Shown in pieces: positions 9,033 to 18,368 of a stretch of DNA of 64,000 nucleotides. The stretch lies in assembly GCA_947450365.1 (NCBI GenBank), contig CANFVE010000002.1:62001-126000 (forward strand). Reading direction: 5' to 3'. The notes beneath the pieces are model-generated. The model saw only the letters and a list, made by a program, of their open reading frames with translations, searched no databases and had not been told where the DNA came from. Source of the stretch: Cytophagaceae bacterium (GTDB lineage: Bacteria; Bacteroidota; Bacteroidia; Cytophagales; Spirosomataceae). The translations under genes were made by a program, and so were the position numbers. The stretch's first letter is position 1. Every line of letters begins with the position of its first letter.

Positions 9033-10724
9033 ATGAAAGAGAAACAAACGTATGATGCCATTGTGATAGGTTCGGGGATCAGTGGCGGTTGGTCCGCCAA
9101 AGAACTCACTGAACGGGGCCTAAAAACATTGTTACTGGATCGCGGTCGGGACGTCAAGCATGTGGTTGATTATCCTACGACCTTAACGCAACCTTGGGAA
9201 TTCAAACATGGTGGCCAAGTGCCTTTGGCACTTAAAAAGGAATATGGAATTGCCAGTAAAAACTTCATTTTTTCTGAGGCGACAGCCCATTTTTTAACCA
9301 AAGATGAAGAACAGCCTTACATTCAAGATCGACCCTATGATTGGATTCGGGCCTATCATGTGGGAGGCCGATCTTTGTTGTGGGGCCGCCATACGCAGCG
9401 CTGGAGTGATTTTGATTTTACGGGTCCAGCGCGTGATGGATTTGCGGTGGATTGGCCGATTCGCTATCAGGATTTGGCGCCATGGTATAGCCATGTGGAG
9501 AAATTTGTGGGTATTTCGGGAAATAAGGATGGCTTAGAAACCTTGCCTGATGGGGACTTTATTAAACCCTATGAATTGTCCTGTGTGGAAAAACATTTTG
9601 GGAAGGTTGTGCATGAAAAATATCCGGATCGTCATGTCATCATCGCCCGGACGGCCAACCTTAGCCAGGCGGATAAAATTCATCAATCTGTCGGAAGAAG
9701 CAAATGTCAACACCGCAATTTATGTGAACGTGGTTGTCCCTATGGAGGCTATTTTAGCAGCAATTCGGCTACCTTACCGGCGGCCTACCAGACGGGAAAT
9801 TTGACCTTAAAACCCCATTCCGTTGTTCATTCGATTATTTATGATGAGCAGAAAAAGAAGGCGGTGGGTGTGCGGGTTATCCATGCGCTCACGCATGAAG
9901 CGGAGGAATATTTTGCTTCCGTTATTTTTGTCAATGCGTCGCCTTTGGCTACGAATCAGATTTTATTGAATTCCATTTCCTCCCGTTTCCCGAATGGATT
10001 GGGAAATGATTCGGGGATTTTGGGTACCCATATGGCTTTTCATAGTTATCGGGGGAGAATTACGGCGGAATATGATGGGGATTTGGGCTTTACGACGGAA
10101 GGTCGGCGACCTACTTCAGGCTATATTCCGCGTTTCCGAAATGTGTACAAGCAAGAAACTGATTTTTTACGAGGTTATGCGAGTAATTTATCGGCGAGCC
10201 GGGTGGTGGAAAATGCAAAGGATTTATTGGGAGAGTCCTTGAAGAATCAGTTATTGGCCCAGAAACTGGGAAATTGGCATATCAACGTAGGTATGATGGG
10301 TGAAACCATCCCCAAAGCCAGTTCGCAGGTTCGTTTGGATGCGGAGGCGAAAGATCCATATGGCATTCCGCAATTAAGGGTGTCGATTGGATATGATGCA
10401 AATGACGAGAAGATGCTGAAGGATTTTCACCAACAATTCACCGAGATGTACCAAGCCGCCGGTTTTAAAAATATCCAGCCGATTGACACCAAACGTCTTC
10501 CTGGAAATGAAAACCATGAGATGGGTGGGGTACGCATGGGGCGGGACCCGAAGACCTCGATGTTGAATGCCTTTAACCAATTGCATCATTGCAAAAACGT
10601 TTTTGTGACGGATGGTTCCTGCATGACTTCGACGTCTACCCAGAACCCATCCTTGACCTATATGGCCCTGACAGCCAGGGCGGTAGATTTTGCGGTGCGG
10701 GAGCGGAGGAAGTTGAATTTATAA
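9033..10724 (+). CDS. GMC family FAD-dependent oxidoreductase
   Basis: A 563-residue GMC oxidoreductase. The FAD-binding motif GSGISGGWSAKEL (about residues 14-26) and the C-terminal pair H (ENHEMGGVRMGRDP) and N (TQNPSLTYMALTARA) are present. A CQHRNLCERGC segment (about 220-230) is Cys-rich, as in quinone- or cytochrome-linked sugar dehydrogenases of this family. The likely job is oxidation of a sugar or glycoside, plausibly at C3. I chose the ATG at 9033; a TTG at 9021 in frame overlaps the upstream stop and adds only four residues. No signal peptide is seen, and no companion gluconate-dehydrogenase-type subunit 3 or cytochrome gene is adjacent. Confidence 0.85.
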   Translation: MKEKQTYDAIVIGSGISGGWSAKELTERGLKTLLLDRGRDVKHVVDYPTTLTQPWEFKHGGQVPLALKKEYGIASKNFIFSEATAHFLTKDEEQPYIQDRPYDWIRAYHVGGRSLLWGRHTQRWSDFDFTGPARDGFAVDWPIRYQDLAPWYSHVEKFVGISGNKDGLETLPDGDFIKPYELSCVEKHFGKVVHEKYPDRHVIIARTANLSQADKIHQSVGRSKCQHRNLCERGCPYGGYFSSNSATLPAAYQTGNLTLKPHSVVHSIIYDEQKKKAVGVRVIHALTHEAEEYFASVIFVNASPLATNQILLNSISSRFPNGLGNDSGILGTHMAFHSYRGRITAEYDGDLGFTTEGRRPTSGYIPRFRNVYKQETDFLRGYASNLSASRVVENAKDLLGESLKNQLLAQKLGNWHINVGMMGETIPKASSQVRLDAEAKDPYGIPQLRVSIGYDANDEKMLKDFHQQFTEMYQAAGFKNIQPIDTKRLPGNENHEMGGVRMGRDPKTSMLNAFNQLHHCKNVFVTDGSCMTSTSTQNPSLTYMALTARAVDFAVRERRKLNL

Positions 10725-10774
10725 TTGAACACATGCGGAATAGAAATAATTTCTTCATATTTACTTGAGTTTAC

Positions 10775-10784
10775 AAACCTATTT
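10775..10784 (+). promoter_or_regulatory. AAACCTATTT leader element
   Basis: AAACCTATTT lies 3 nt before the start codon at 10788, in the largest gap (63 nt) of the plus-strand cluster. It suggests a second transcription start inside the cluster. Confidence 0.4.
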
Positions 10785-10787
10785 AAG

Positions 10788-12131
10788 ATGAAAAATACAC
10801 GTAGAACCTTTCTGAAAAAGGCATCGTCTGGCGCCTTTGTATTAACTCTTGGAGGCGTGCTTCCTTCCTTTTCCGCGAAAAGTTACCAAAATATCCAGGG
10901 TGCAAATGAGAAAATACGGGTGGCATGTATGGGGGTAAATAGTCGCGGTTTGGCAGTTGGGAAAAATTTCGCCCATCAAAAAAACTGCGAAGTGATTCAT
11001 GTCTGTGATGTGGATTCAAGGGCAGCGGATATTTGCATTGATGCGATTGGGAAAATCCAAGCCCAAAAACCCCGTGCCACTCCTGATTTTAGGATAGCCC
11101 TAGAGGATAAAGATTTGGATGCACTGATCGTGACAGCCCCAGATCATTGGCATGCGCCTGCCGCTTTATTGGCCTGTTCGGCAGGTAAACACGTATATTT
11201 AGAAAAACCATGTAGCCATAATCCGAATGAGGGGGAGATGCTTATAAAATCTGCGGAAAAACATAAGCGCATCTTGCAAATGGGAAACCAAAGGCGCTCT
11301 TGGCCCAATGTCGCCGCAGCCATTGCTGAATTACATGCAGGGGTGATTGGACGCCCATATTTTGCCAAAACTTGGTATACGAATAATCGTGCATCGATCG
11401 GAATCGGAAAAGAAACAGCGGTCCCATCTTGGTTAAATTATGATTTATGGCAAGGGCCCGCACCAAGAAAGGCATTTAAGGATAATTTGATTCATTATAA
11501 TTGGCATTGGTTTTGGCATTGGGGAACGGGAGAAGCGCTTAATAATGGCACGCACATGGTGGATTTGGCACGATGGGGTTTGCAGGTGGAATACCCGACA
11601 AAAGTTAGTTCTACCGGAGGACGCTACATGTATCAGGATGATTGGGAAACACCAGATACCCAGGTGATTAATTTGGAATTTGCGAATAAATCCATGATTT
11701 CATGGGAGGGAAGAAGTTGTAATGGAAAATCCGTCGAAGCCAATAGCGTTGGGATTATTTTTTATGCGGAACAAGGCAGCATGGTCATCGAAAGTGGAAA
11801 TTCCTATAAGATTTATGACCTGAAAAATAACCTGGTGAAAGAGGTGAAAAATAATTTTACAGTGGATGCTCGTAATCTTTCTGATCCTTCTCAAAACTTG
11901 GATGCACTTCACATTCTCAATTTTTTTGATGGCATTCGCCTAGGAACTCGTTTGAATTCAGATATTGTGAGCGGGCATCAAAGTACGCTTCTGGTCCAAT
12001 TGGGCAATATTTCCCAACGCGTAGGTCGAAGCCTCCAAATCGATCCGAAAAACGGCCATATTTTGAATGATAAGGCTGCTATGAAATTTTGGTCTCGTAC
12101 GTACCAACCGGGTTGGGAACCCAGCCTATAA
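10788..12131 (+). CDS. Gfo/Idh/MocA family oxidoreductase, Tat leader
   Basis: A 447-residue secreted oxidoreductase. The start at 10788 gives a clean Tat leader (TRRTFLKKASSG); the open frame continues 21 codons upstream but only as non-leader sequence. The Rossmann domain follows (VACMGVNSRGLAVG, VCDVDSRA), then PDHWHAPAALLACSAGKHVYLEKPC with the family's EKP catalytic Lys. The C-terminus (GHILNDKAAMKFWSRTYQPG) closely resembles that of the paralogue at 30048. Members use tightly bound NAD(P), which fits export by Tat in folded form. Context suggests oxidation or reduction of sugar intermediates from the PL8/GMC genes upstream. Confidence 0.85.
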   Translation: MKNTRRTFLKKASSGAFVLTLGGVLPSFSAKSYQNIQGANEKIRVACMGVNSRGLAVGKNFAHQKNCEVIHVCDVDSRAADICIDAIGKIQAQKPRATPDFRIALEDKDLDALIVTAPDHWHAPAALLACSAGKHVYLEKPCSHNPNEGEMLIKSAEKHKRILQMGNQRRSWPNVAAAIAELHAGVIGRPYFAKTWYTNNRASIGIGKETAVPSWLNYDLWQGPAPRKAFKDNLIHYNWHWFWHWGTGEALNNGTHMVDLARWGLQVEYPTKVSSTGGRYMYQDDWETPDTQVINLEFANKSMISWEGRSCNGKSVEANSVGIIFYAEQGSMVIESGNSYKIYDLKNNLVKEVKNNFTVDARNLSDPSQNLDALHILNFFDGIRLGTRLNSDIVSGHQSTLLVQLGNISQRVGRSLQIDPKNGHILNDKAAMKFWSRTYQPGWEPSL

Positions 12132-12133
12132 AC

Positions 12134-13270
12134 ATGGAATCATCTGTCAATTTACTCGAAAACCAAGAGCAATTTTTAAGTAAACGCCTCTATTCCCTGG
12201 ACGCTTTACGGGGCTTTGATATGTTTTGGATTATTGGCGCCGAAGACATCATTCATGGCTTAGCTGCTTATACCCATTCCCCATTTTGGGAAGCATTTTC
12301 AGCCCAATTGCGCCACCCCGTTTGGAATGGTTTTACCATGTACGACTTAATTTTTCCGCTATTTATTTTCTTGGCAGGGGTATCTACGCCCTATTCGATC
12401 GGGAAAGCCTTGGGAGATGGTGTGGCAAAACACATCTTATTGCGTCGTGTGATTAAACGAGGCCTTATTCTGTTTGCTTTAGGCCTTATCTATAATAATG
12501 GCTTGACCTTGAGGCCTTTGGCCGACATTCGATTTTCGAGCGTTTTAGGTCGAATTGGTATCACGTATATGTTGGCCAATATGCTGTACCTCTATGTGAA
12601 GGAACGCTGGTTGGTCATCTGGTTTGCGGGGCTATTAATTGGTTATTATGTACTATTGAAATTCTTTTCTGCGCCTGGATTTGCTCCGGGGGATTTAGGT
12701 ATGGAAGGTAATTTTGCTTCCTATGTAGATCGGATGTTGTTGCCGGGAAAATTAAGCCTGGGTATTCATGATACCGTGGGTTTATTTAATAATATTCCCG
12801 CCATAGGAAATGCATTAGCGGGAATTATGGTCGGAAATTTTCTTAAAAAAACGAATTTGGGTGGTCGGGAAAAGGCCTTATATCTCGCTTCAGTGGGTCT
12901 TATTTCATGCCTGATGGCGCAGGTATGGAATTTGGATTTTCCGATCAATAAAAACCTATGGTCAAGTTCTTTTGTCCTACAAACAGTCGGATTGAGCTTA
13001 GTATTATTTGCCCTATTTTATTATGTGATTGATGTATTAGGGTATAAAAAATGGGCATTTGCGTTTCAGGTTATCGGGGTGAATTCCATTTTGATCTATT
13101 TGTCTGAAAAATTTCTGGAATGGGAATATACAGCTAAAAAGCTTTTTGAATGGGCGTATCAATTGGCCGGCGAGTCCCTAAGCCCCATTTGTATAGCCAC
13201 GGCTATCTTATTCATCAAATGGCTTTTTCTTCGTTTACTTTACCAAAAGAATTTATTTTTACGCGTTTAA
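12134..13270 (+). CDS. NagX-like (DUF5009, heparan-alpha-glucosaminide acetyltransferase type) membrane protein
   Basis: A 378-residue polytopic protein with about ten membrane helices. SLDALRGFDMFWIIGAEDIIH near the N-terminus and MYDLIFPLFIFLAGVSTPYSIG are hallmarks of the DUF1624/DUF5009 family that includes eukaryotic HGSNAT and bacterial NagX. These are transmembrane acyltransferases acting on amino sugars, and in Bacteroidota they co-occur with nagA, nagB and GlcNAc transport. I use the ATG at 12134, directly after the upstream stop; an in-frame start at 12089 would overlap the upstream gene. It is followed by nagB after 8 nt. Confidence 0.8.
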   Translation: MESSVNLLENQEQFLSKRLYSLDALRGFDMFWIIGAEDIIHGLAAYTHSPFWEAFSAQLRHPVWNGFTMYDLIFPLFIFLAGVSTPYSIGKALGDGVAKHILLRRVIKRGLILFALGLIYNNGLTLRPLADIRFSSVLGRIGITYMLANMLYLYVKERWLVIWFAGLLIGYYVLLKFFSAPGFAPGDLGMEGNFASYVDRMLLPGKLSLGIHDTVGLFNNIPAIGNALAGIMVGNFLKKTNLGGREKALYLASVGLISCLMAQVWNLDFPINKNLWSSSFVLQTVGLSLVLFALFYYVIDVLGYKKWAFAFQVIGVNSILIYLSEKFLEWEYTAKKLFEWAYQLAGESLSPICIATAILFIKWLFLRLLYQKNLFLRV

Positions 13271-13273
13271 TAT

Positions 13274-13281
13274 AACCTATG
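13274..13281 (+). promoter_or_regulatory. AACCTATG element overlapping the nagB start
   Basis: AACCTATG includes the nagB ATG itself. This is the short-spacing form of the recurrent element and sits inside an operon, which speaks for a translational rather than a promoter role. Confidence 0.35.
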
Positions 13282-14022
13282 ACACCCTATTTTATTGCTC
13301 ATACTCCCCAAGAACTCGGAATCGCCGCAGGTCAACGCGCGGCTTCATTAATCAAGGAAACAATTAACCAAAAGGGTTCTGCTAATATCATTTTAGCCAC
13401 AGGAACAAGCCAGTTCGAAACGATACGGGAATTAATCAGTGACCCAGAAATCGCTTGGGAACATGTGCAAATGTTTCATTTGGATGAATATATTGGATTG
13501 CCCATAACGCACAAGGCCAGTTTTCGAAATTATTTACTTGAGCGCTTCGTAAATTTAGTTCCTACCCTCCAAATGGCACATTTGATTCATGGCGAAATTG
13601 ATCCTGAAGCCGAATGTAAACGATTAGGAGCGCTCATTCATCAGCATCCAATCGATGTGGCGCTCGTCGGAATCGGAGAAAATGGGCATTTAGCGTTTAA
13701 TGATCCACCTGCAGATTTTGAGACCGAAAATCCGTATATCGTCGTGGCCTTGGATGAGGCTTGTCGAGCCCAACAAATGGGCGAAGGCTGGTTCGATAGC
13801 CTCGAAGATGTTCCTAAAAAGGCCATCAGCATGTCCATTAAACAAATCTTGAAATCCCGTCACATCATTTGTTCGGTCCCAGGTGAACGCAAAGCACAAG
13901 CCGTTAACGATTGCCTGCGCTCAGATATTTCGCCTCTTTTTCCCGCGAGTATTCTGCAATCCCATCCGAATTGTGAGGTGTATCTAGATACTGAATCCGC
14001 TAAGCTTTTGCCTCATGCATAA
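13279..14022 (+). CDS. nagB: glucosamine-6-phosphate deaminase
   Basis: A 247-residue member of the NagB/6-phosphogluconolactonase superfamily. LATGTSQFETIREL near residue 40 is the phosphate-binding loop, FHLDEYIGL (about 66) the catalytic Asp strand, and GIGENGHLAFNDPPADF (about 134) the active-site loop with its His. The enzyme converts glucosamine-6-phosphate to fructose-6-phosphate and ammonia. The loop reads GENGH where E. coli NagB has GNDGH, a variant consistent with the shorter Bacteroidota form. Its last 8 bases overlap the start of nagA, indicating coupled translation. Together the two genes complete GlcNAc-6-P catabolism. Confidence 0.9.
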   Translation: MTPYFIAHTPQELGIAAGQRAASLIKETINQKGSANIILATGTSQFETIRELISDPEIAWEHVQMFHLDEYIGLPITHKASFRNYLLERFVNLVPTLQMAHLIHGEIDPEAECKRLGALIHQHPIDVALVGIGENGHLAFNDPPADFETENPYIVVALDEACRAQQMGEGWFDSLEDVPKKAISMSIKQILKSRHIICSVPGERKAQAVNDCLRSDISPLFPASILQSHPNCEVYLDTESAKLLPHA

Positions 14023-15214
14023 TTCCTCGGGCCGACTTAAAATTTTCAATGGCCAGGTGATAGGTCCAGATGCGATCCATTCAGGCGCCTGCCTGCTCGT
14101 AGAGCATGGAAAAATTGTAGGCATTGAGCCTATGGATACGGAATTTCCAGAGGCTAAAATCGTGGATGCGCATGGCAATTATATCTCACCAGGTTTTATA
14201 GATATCCATGTGCACGGAGGTGGAGGTAGTGATTTTATGGATGGTACCGTGGAGGCCTTTTTGACGATCGCCCAAACTCACGCGAGGCATGGGACGACAT
14301 CTCTTTTGCCCACCACGCTAACCAGTGAAAAGGAGGATCTAATTCAGACGTTGGAGGCTTTTGGAAAAGCTGAAAAAATGAATTCCCAAGGGGCGAATTT
14401 TATGGGAATGCATTTGGAGGGGCCCTATTTTGCGATGTCCCAACGAGGCGCTCAGGACCCCAAATACATCCGAAATCCTAATCCTGCCGAATATGAAGAA
14501 ATTCTGAATAGCTATTCGTGCATCAAACGATGGAGTGCCGCACCTGAATTACCAGGAGCCGTGGATTTTGGAAAATTTGTGACGTCTAAAGGGGTTTTAG
14601 CAGCCATTGCGCATACGGATGCGATTTACGAGGAGGTTTTGGAAGCCTACGAAAAAGGGGGATATTCATTAGCGACGCATTTCTATTCGGCGATGTCTGG
14701 AGTGACTCGAAGGAATGCCTATCGATATGCGGGGGTGGTGGAATCAGCATATTTGTTGGACGACATGAACGTGGAAATCATCGCTGATGGTGTTCATTTG
14801 CCAGCGCCATTGTTGAAATTAATCTATAAAATTAAAGGTCCCCATCGGATTGCCTTGATTACGGATGCGATGCGTGCGGCGGATATGCCCGCCGGAAATT
14901 CAATATTGGGTTCGCTGAAAAATGGCTTAGAGGTCTTGGTCGAAGATGGGGTGGCAAAATTACCCGACCGGACGGCTTTTGCTGGAAGTGTGGCCACGGC
15001 TGATCGATTGGTGAGGACGATGCTGGATATGGCGGAAGTTCCTTTGTTTGAAACTATCCAAATGATGTGCCATAGTCCTGCGAGGATTATGGGAGTAGAA
15101 TCGCAAAAAGGAAGTTTGGCCAAGGGCAAAGATGCCGATATCGTTTTATTTAATGCAGGCATCGAAATCCAAGAAACCTTTGTGATGGGTCGTTCTATTT
15201 ATACAAAAGCCTAA
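14015..15214 (+). CDS. nagA: N-acetylglucosamine-6-phosphate deacetylase
   Basis: A 399-residue amidohydrolase of the NagA family. Metal and catalytic motifs are all visible: HVHGGGGSDFMDGT (about residue 66), HLEGPYF (about 133), IAHTDA (about 195), THFYSAMSG (about 220) and LITDAMRAADMP (about 279). It removes acetate from GlcNAc-6-P to give GlcN-6-P for NagB. Translation is probably coupled to nagB through the 8-nt overlap. Its stop codon (15212-15214) overlaps that of the convergent DUF1080 gene (15211-15213), so no space for a separate terminator exists between them. Confidence 0.93.
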   Translation: MHNSSGRLKIFNGQVIGPDAIHSGACLLVEHGKIVGIEPMDTEFPEAKIVDAHGNYISPGFIDIHVHGGGGSDFMDGTVEAFLTIAQTHARHGTTSLLPTTLTSEKEDLIQTLEAFGKAEKMNSQGANFMGMHLEGPYFAMSQRGAQDPKYIRNPNPAEYEEILNSYSCIKRWSAAPELPGAVDFGKFVTSKGVLAAIAHTDAIYEEVLEAYEKGGYSLATHFYSAMSGVTRRNAYRYAGVVESAYLLDDMNVEIIADGVHLPAPLLKLIYKIKGPHRIALITDAMRAADMPAGNSILGSLKNGLEVLVEDGVAKLPDRTAFAGSVATADRLVRTMLDMAEVPLFETIQMMCHSPARIMGVESQKGSLAKGKDADIVLFNAGIEIQETFVMGRSIYTKA

Positions 15215-15933
15215 TCCAATTCCTTTATTTTAATGTTCCGAAAGGCGACATTGTGCCCATGGTCTTGTAGGAGAATATAGCCCTCCTTTCGTTGATCATA
15301 GCCGGGGATATCTTTGAATTTACTTTGTTGGAAACCCTTTTTAAACTCGGCGGATTGTCGGTCCACCGATACGATTAATTTTCCATCCAAATAATGTTCG
15401 ATATGGTCACCCTTGACAATGATTCGGGAACGATGCCAACGGCCGACACGTACATCCGCTTTATTCGGAGCTATGATGTTGTATACGGCTCCTGTTTTAT
15501 GATCCTCGGGCAAGTGTTTATCGTTATAAATGAAATCTGGATCATCAATCAGCTGATATTCATATCCGATCAATGAGCTAGAATTTTGTGGTTTTTGTGC
15601 TAGCTCCTCCACAAAATACTTGACCCCTGAATTACCTAATTTTCCTAATTTCCAATCGAATTGGAGGTCGAAATTTTTGTATTTCTTGCGTGTGATGATG
15701 TCGCCCCCATCGCCTGATTCTTTGCCGGCAGAAAGTTCCCCGAGTAATTGTTGGTCCCGAATGGCCCAGCCATGGGAGGGGAATTGGGATTGGTAAGCAC
15801 CTCGCCAACCCTCAGATGATTTCCCATCAAACAATAGGGTATATCCATTCGATTTTTCGTGTTGGGTCAAGGTGTTTTGTTGGCACGCGAAACAACAAAC
15901 TGATACAAGTATGAAATAGGTTATTTTTTTCAT
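15211..15933 (-). CDS. DUF1080 / 3-keto-disaccharide hydrolase-like lipoprotein
   Basis: A 240-residue lipoprotein (leader ending VCCFAC, lipobox Cys at about 16) with one DUF1080 domain: LLFDGKSSEGWRGA, ITRKKYKNFDLQFDWKLG, NSGVKYFVEE, HRSRIIVKGDHIEHYLDGK and a final GYILLQDHGHNVAFRNIKIKEL. The fold is a concanavalin-like jelly roll. PF06439 now carries the name 3-keto-disaccharide hydrolase, because members cleave glycosides already oxidised at C3. This gives the strongest functional hint for an oxidative glycoside pathway here. It is the last gene of a minus-strand operon with a Gfo/Idh gene (11 nt away) and an MFS permease. Confidence 0.85.
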   Translation of the reverse strand: MKKITYFILVSVCCFACQQNTLTQHEKSNGYTLLFDGKSSEGWRGAYQSQFPSHGWAIRDQQLLGELSAGKESGDGGDIITRKKYKNFDLQFDWKLGKLGNSGVKYFVEELAQKPQNSSSLIGYEYQLIDDPDFIYNDKHLPEDHKTGAVYNIIAPNKADVRVGRWHRSRIIVKGDHIEHYLDGKLIVSVDRQSAEFKKGFQQSKFKDIPGYDQRKEGYILLQDHGHNVAFRNIKIKELD

Positions 15934-15944
15934 GTGGTTAGAGA

Positions 15945-16934
15945 TTAATGTTGGAGTTTGATTCGGGCGCCATGTTTCCTTTTGCTGCGATCGGCAGCTT
16001 CCATAAAGGCGAAAATCTCAAGAGTTTCGGCTTTTTCCACGGGTGAAACTCCACTTTTGAAAAAGGAAATGATTTGGATCAAAAGAGGGTCATAGCCATT
16101 ATAGGGCCCTAGGGTTAAAACGCCTGATTTGCCAAATGCCGTACCACCATATTCTTGTTTTCCGGCTTTTAGACCGCGGAAAGTTCCAATTCGGCCATCT
16201 GCCCAAATGCCGGTACATACTTCTTGGTCTTCTGATATGCTTCGTTGGACCGAAACGCAACCCGTCCCCATGACCGAAAATAGCATTTCGACGCCATGAA
16301 TGCCATACCAAAAAAGATCTGGATGTGTTTTTTCGAATTTCATCGGGCTGTAGGTATCCGCGCCCAATACGGCACCGATTTTCCCTTGTTTGATTTCTGG
16401 CATTCCCGTAGCAAATCGCAACGATGACGCGGAAAAAATGGGTACTCGGTATTTTTCAGCTTCTTGGAATATCGCCTTGGCATCGGATAAGGATGCGGCA
16501 AACGGCTTATCGATGAAAGTGGTTTTACCAGCTTTAAATACTTCAATGGCTTGTTCGAGGTGCAAGCGGCCATCGTTGGTTTCAAGTAATACATAATCCA
16601 CCTGGTCTACAAGCGCTTGGATGGAAGAAACGATTTCCACTCCTAATTTTTTCACATCTTCTGTGTAGCCTGGAATCCGCTCGGTACTGGAAAGGATATC
16701 GCGACTTCCTTGAGGATAAGCCGCCACAATTTTAAACCCGTCATACATGGGATTAGCCGTGGATGCATTCAGCGATTTTGTAAAAGCCACGCTATGCGAG
16801 GAATCGAGCCCGATGATGCCGATTCGTTTTCCTTTTTCAACAGTTTCAGAATATCCTCGGCTTACAAAGGGCAAGGCCATGCCAGCAAGGGCCAAAGGTT
16901 TGATGAAATTTCTTCTCGTTACGTTTGTGTTCAT
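15945..16934 (-). CDS. Gfo/Idh/MocA family oxidoreductase (short form), Tat leader
   Basis: A 329-residue protein with a twin-arginine leader (TRRNFIKPLALAGMALP). The Rossmann fold shows GIIGLDSSHSVAFT (about residue 38) and later VLLETNDGRLHLEQAIEVFKAG and FIDKPFAASLSDA, where IDKP stands for the usual EKP. It is shorter than the other three Gfo/Idh proteins in the window and lacks their long C-terminal extension. The role is probably NAD(P)-dependent redox of a sugar intermediate. It lies 7 nt after the MFS gene and 11 nt before the DUF1080 gene, so all three are probably one transcript. Confidence 0.82.
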   Translation of the reverse strand: MNTNVTRRNFIKPLALAGMALPFVSRGYSETVEKGKRIGIIGLDSSHSVAFTKSLNASTANPMYDGFKIVAAYPQGSRDILSSTERIPGYTEDVKKLGVEIVSSIQALVDQVDYVLLETNDGRLHLEQAIEVFKAGKTTFIDKPFAASLSDAKAIFQEAEKYRVPIFSASSLRFATGMPEIKQGKIGAVLGADTYSPMKFEKTHPDLFWYGIHGVEMLFSVMGTGCVSVQRSISEDQEVCTGIWADGRIGTFRGLKAGKQEYGGTAFGKSGVLTLGPYNGYDPLLIQIISFFKSGVSPVEKAETLEIFAFMEAADRSKRKHGARIKLQH

Positions 16935-16941
16935 AGCATAT

Positions 16942-18261
16942 TTATGGACGAGACCAATATCTGATTTGATGTCCTTTCACCGCATAAAAAATCAAATATA
17001 GGTAACATGGAATCAATACGACATAGGCCATTTGTAGATCATATATATCGGCTAAATAGCCATAAATTAAGGGAAGGATTGCATTTCCACAGAGTCCCAT
17101 GATGAGAATCGATGCACCGATTTTAGTAAATTTTCCCAAGCCATCCAATGCCAAAGGCCAAATACCTGCCCAAATTAATGAATTGGACAAACCCAATAAA
17201 ACCACAAACCAGATACTGATATCTGCCTGCAAACCTGCCAACTCGATCGTACCATGGCTAATTAAAATACCACAACTAAACAGTAAACCCAAGCCAGTGC
17301 ATACACGAAGGGCATTGACCTGGCTAATGAAACGGGGAATCGCAAGGATGCCTACGATATACCCGCATATCGTGGCGGCTAAGGTAAAGGATGGGAAAAC
17401 TTTCGCTTCCATGAGTCCGATTTGCATCGAACCTGCATAACCGATGACCGTGTCGATGGCAATAACCTGCGTACCTACATGTAAAAAGATGGCAAAAGCA
17501 CCTAAAATAAGATGAGGGAATTGTAGGATACTTTTCTTACTGGAGTTGGTATTCAAATCGGTATTAGGTGCCTCATCCGTGTCAATTTCAGGCAAAGGTG
17601 AAAAACGGACCCCTAGGCCTAATAAAAACAACAGGATTCCTACACAAAAATAGGGAAGCTTTACACGGGAAATGAATTCATCCAAAGCTATTGCGCGCGC
17701 AGGACCGGTCATATGTTCGAGTTGTTTAAATAGGTCACTGTCGGTTGCCTTTAATATGACGGCTGCAAAAACGAGTGGGGCTAAAATTCCGGCACCTTTG
17801 TTGCAAATACCCATGATGCTGATGCGTTGGGCCGCGCGCTCTTTGGGACCTAAAAGGGTAATGTAAGGATTGGCGGCTGTTTGTAAAATGGCCAAACCCG
17901 TTCCTAAGGTGAATAAACCTAGGAGAAAAATGGAATAGGTACGTCCCATGGCGGCTGGAATAAAAATAAATGCGCCGATTGACATAATCCAAAACCCTAG
18001 CATGATTCCTTTCTTAAATCCGATTGACTTCAGCACATAGGAGGCCGGAACGGACATGATGAAATAGGAAATGTAAAAAGCGAAGGTGACCAAATAAGCC
18101 TGAAAATTGCTCAATTCGCAAGCAATTTTAAAATAGGGAATCAAGATGGAATTCGCCCAAGACACGAAGCCGAAAATAAAAAACATCATGCCGATGAGCA
18201 AAATGGAAATTTGAGTATCTCGTTGGCTTAAAGAGCTGACGGGTACGGCTTTGTTCATCAT
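16942..18261 (-). CDS. MFS sugar permease, FucP/GluP-like (FHS family)
   Basis: A 439-residue transporter with about 12 membrane helices. The first helix IGMMFFIFGFVSWANSILIPYFK and the segment LGTGLAILQTAANPYITLLGP are signature regions of the fucose/glucose-galactose/GlcNAc proton symporter group (FucP, GluP, NagP). The substrate is probably a monosaccharide released by the neighbouring enzymes; GlcNAc is plausible because nagA and nagB are adjacent. It heads the minus-strand operon and shares a 165-nt divergent promoter region with the Gfo/Idh gene at 18427. Confidence 0.85.
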   Translation of the reverse strand: MMNKAVPVSSLSQRDTQISILLIGMMFFIFGFVSWANSILIPYFKIACELSNFQAYLVTFAFYISYFIMSVPASYVLKSIGFKKGIMLGFWIMSIGAFIFIPAAMGRTYSIFLLGLFTLGTGLAILQTAANPYITLLGPKERAAQRISIMGICNKGAGILAPLVFAAVILKATDSDLFKQLEHMTGPARAIALDEFISRVKLPYFCVGILLFLLGLGVRFSPLPEIDTDEAPNTDLNTNSSKKSILQFPHLILGAFAIFLHVGTQVIAIDTVIGYAGSMQIGLMEAKVFPSFTLAATICGYIVGILAIPRFISQVNALRVCTGLGLLFSCGILISHGTIELAGLQADISIWFVVLLGLSNSLIWAGIWPLALDGLGKFTKIGASILIMGLCGNAILPLIYGYLADIYDLQMAYVVLIPCYLYLIFYAVKGHQIRYWSRP

Positions 18262-18266
18262 GTTAA

Positions 18267-18275
18267 TTAGGTTTT
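18267..18275 (-). promoter_or_regulatory. AAAACCTAA leader element
   Basis: On the minus strand AAAACCTAA lies 5 nt before the MFS start codon and about 11 nt after the predicted -7 box. It is a CCTAA variant of the recurrent leader element. Confidence 0.35.
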
Positions 18276-18286
18276 TCTAACAAAAA

Positions 18287-18317
18287 TTAAGTTAGGAGGA
18301 TTTTTTTAAAGAAGCAA
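18287..18317 (-). promoter_or_regulatory. promoter of the MFS-Gfo/Idh-DUF1080 operon
   Basis: On the minus strand TTG (18317-18315) is followed after 20 nt by TAACTTAA (18294-18287), close to the Bacteroidota TTG/TAnnTTTG pattern. Transcription would start about 7 nt further on, giving a leader of roughly 20 nt. Confidence 0.45.
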
Positions 18318-18368
18318 TTTATTGCCCGGAACTTCCGACTAGGCAGCACCTGATCCAAGAATATGCCA

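Noticed and set aside
10725-10787. Upstream extension of the Gfo/Idh gene to 10725
   Set aside because: The added 21 residues spoil the twin-arginine leader, and the leader element lies inside the extension; the start at 10788 is preferred.
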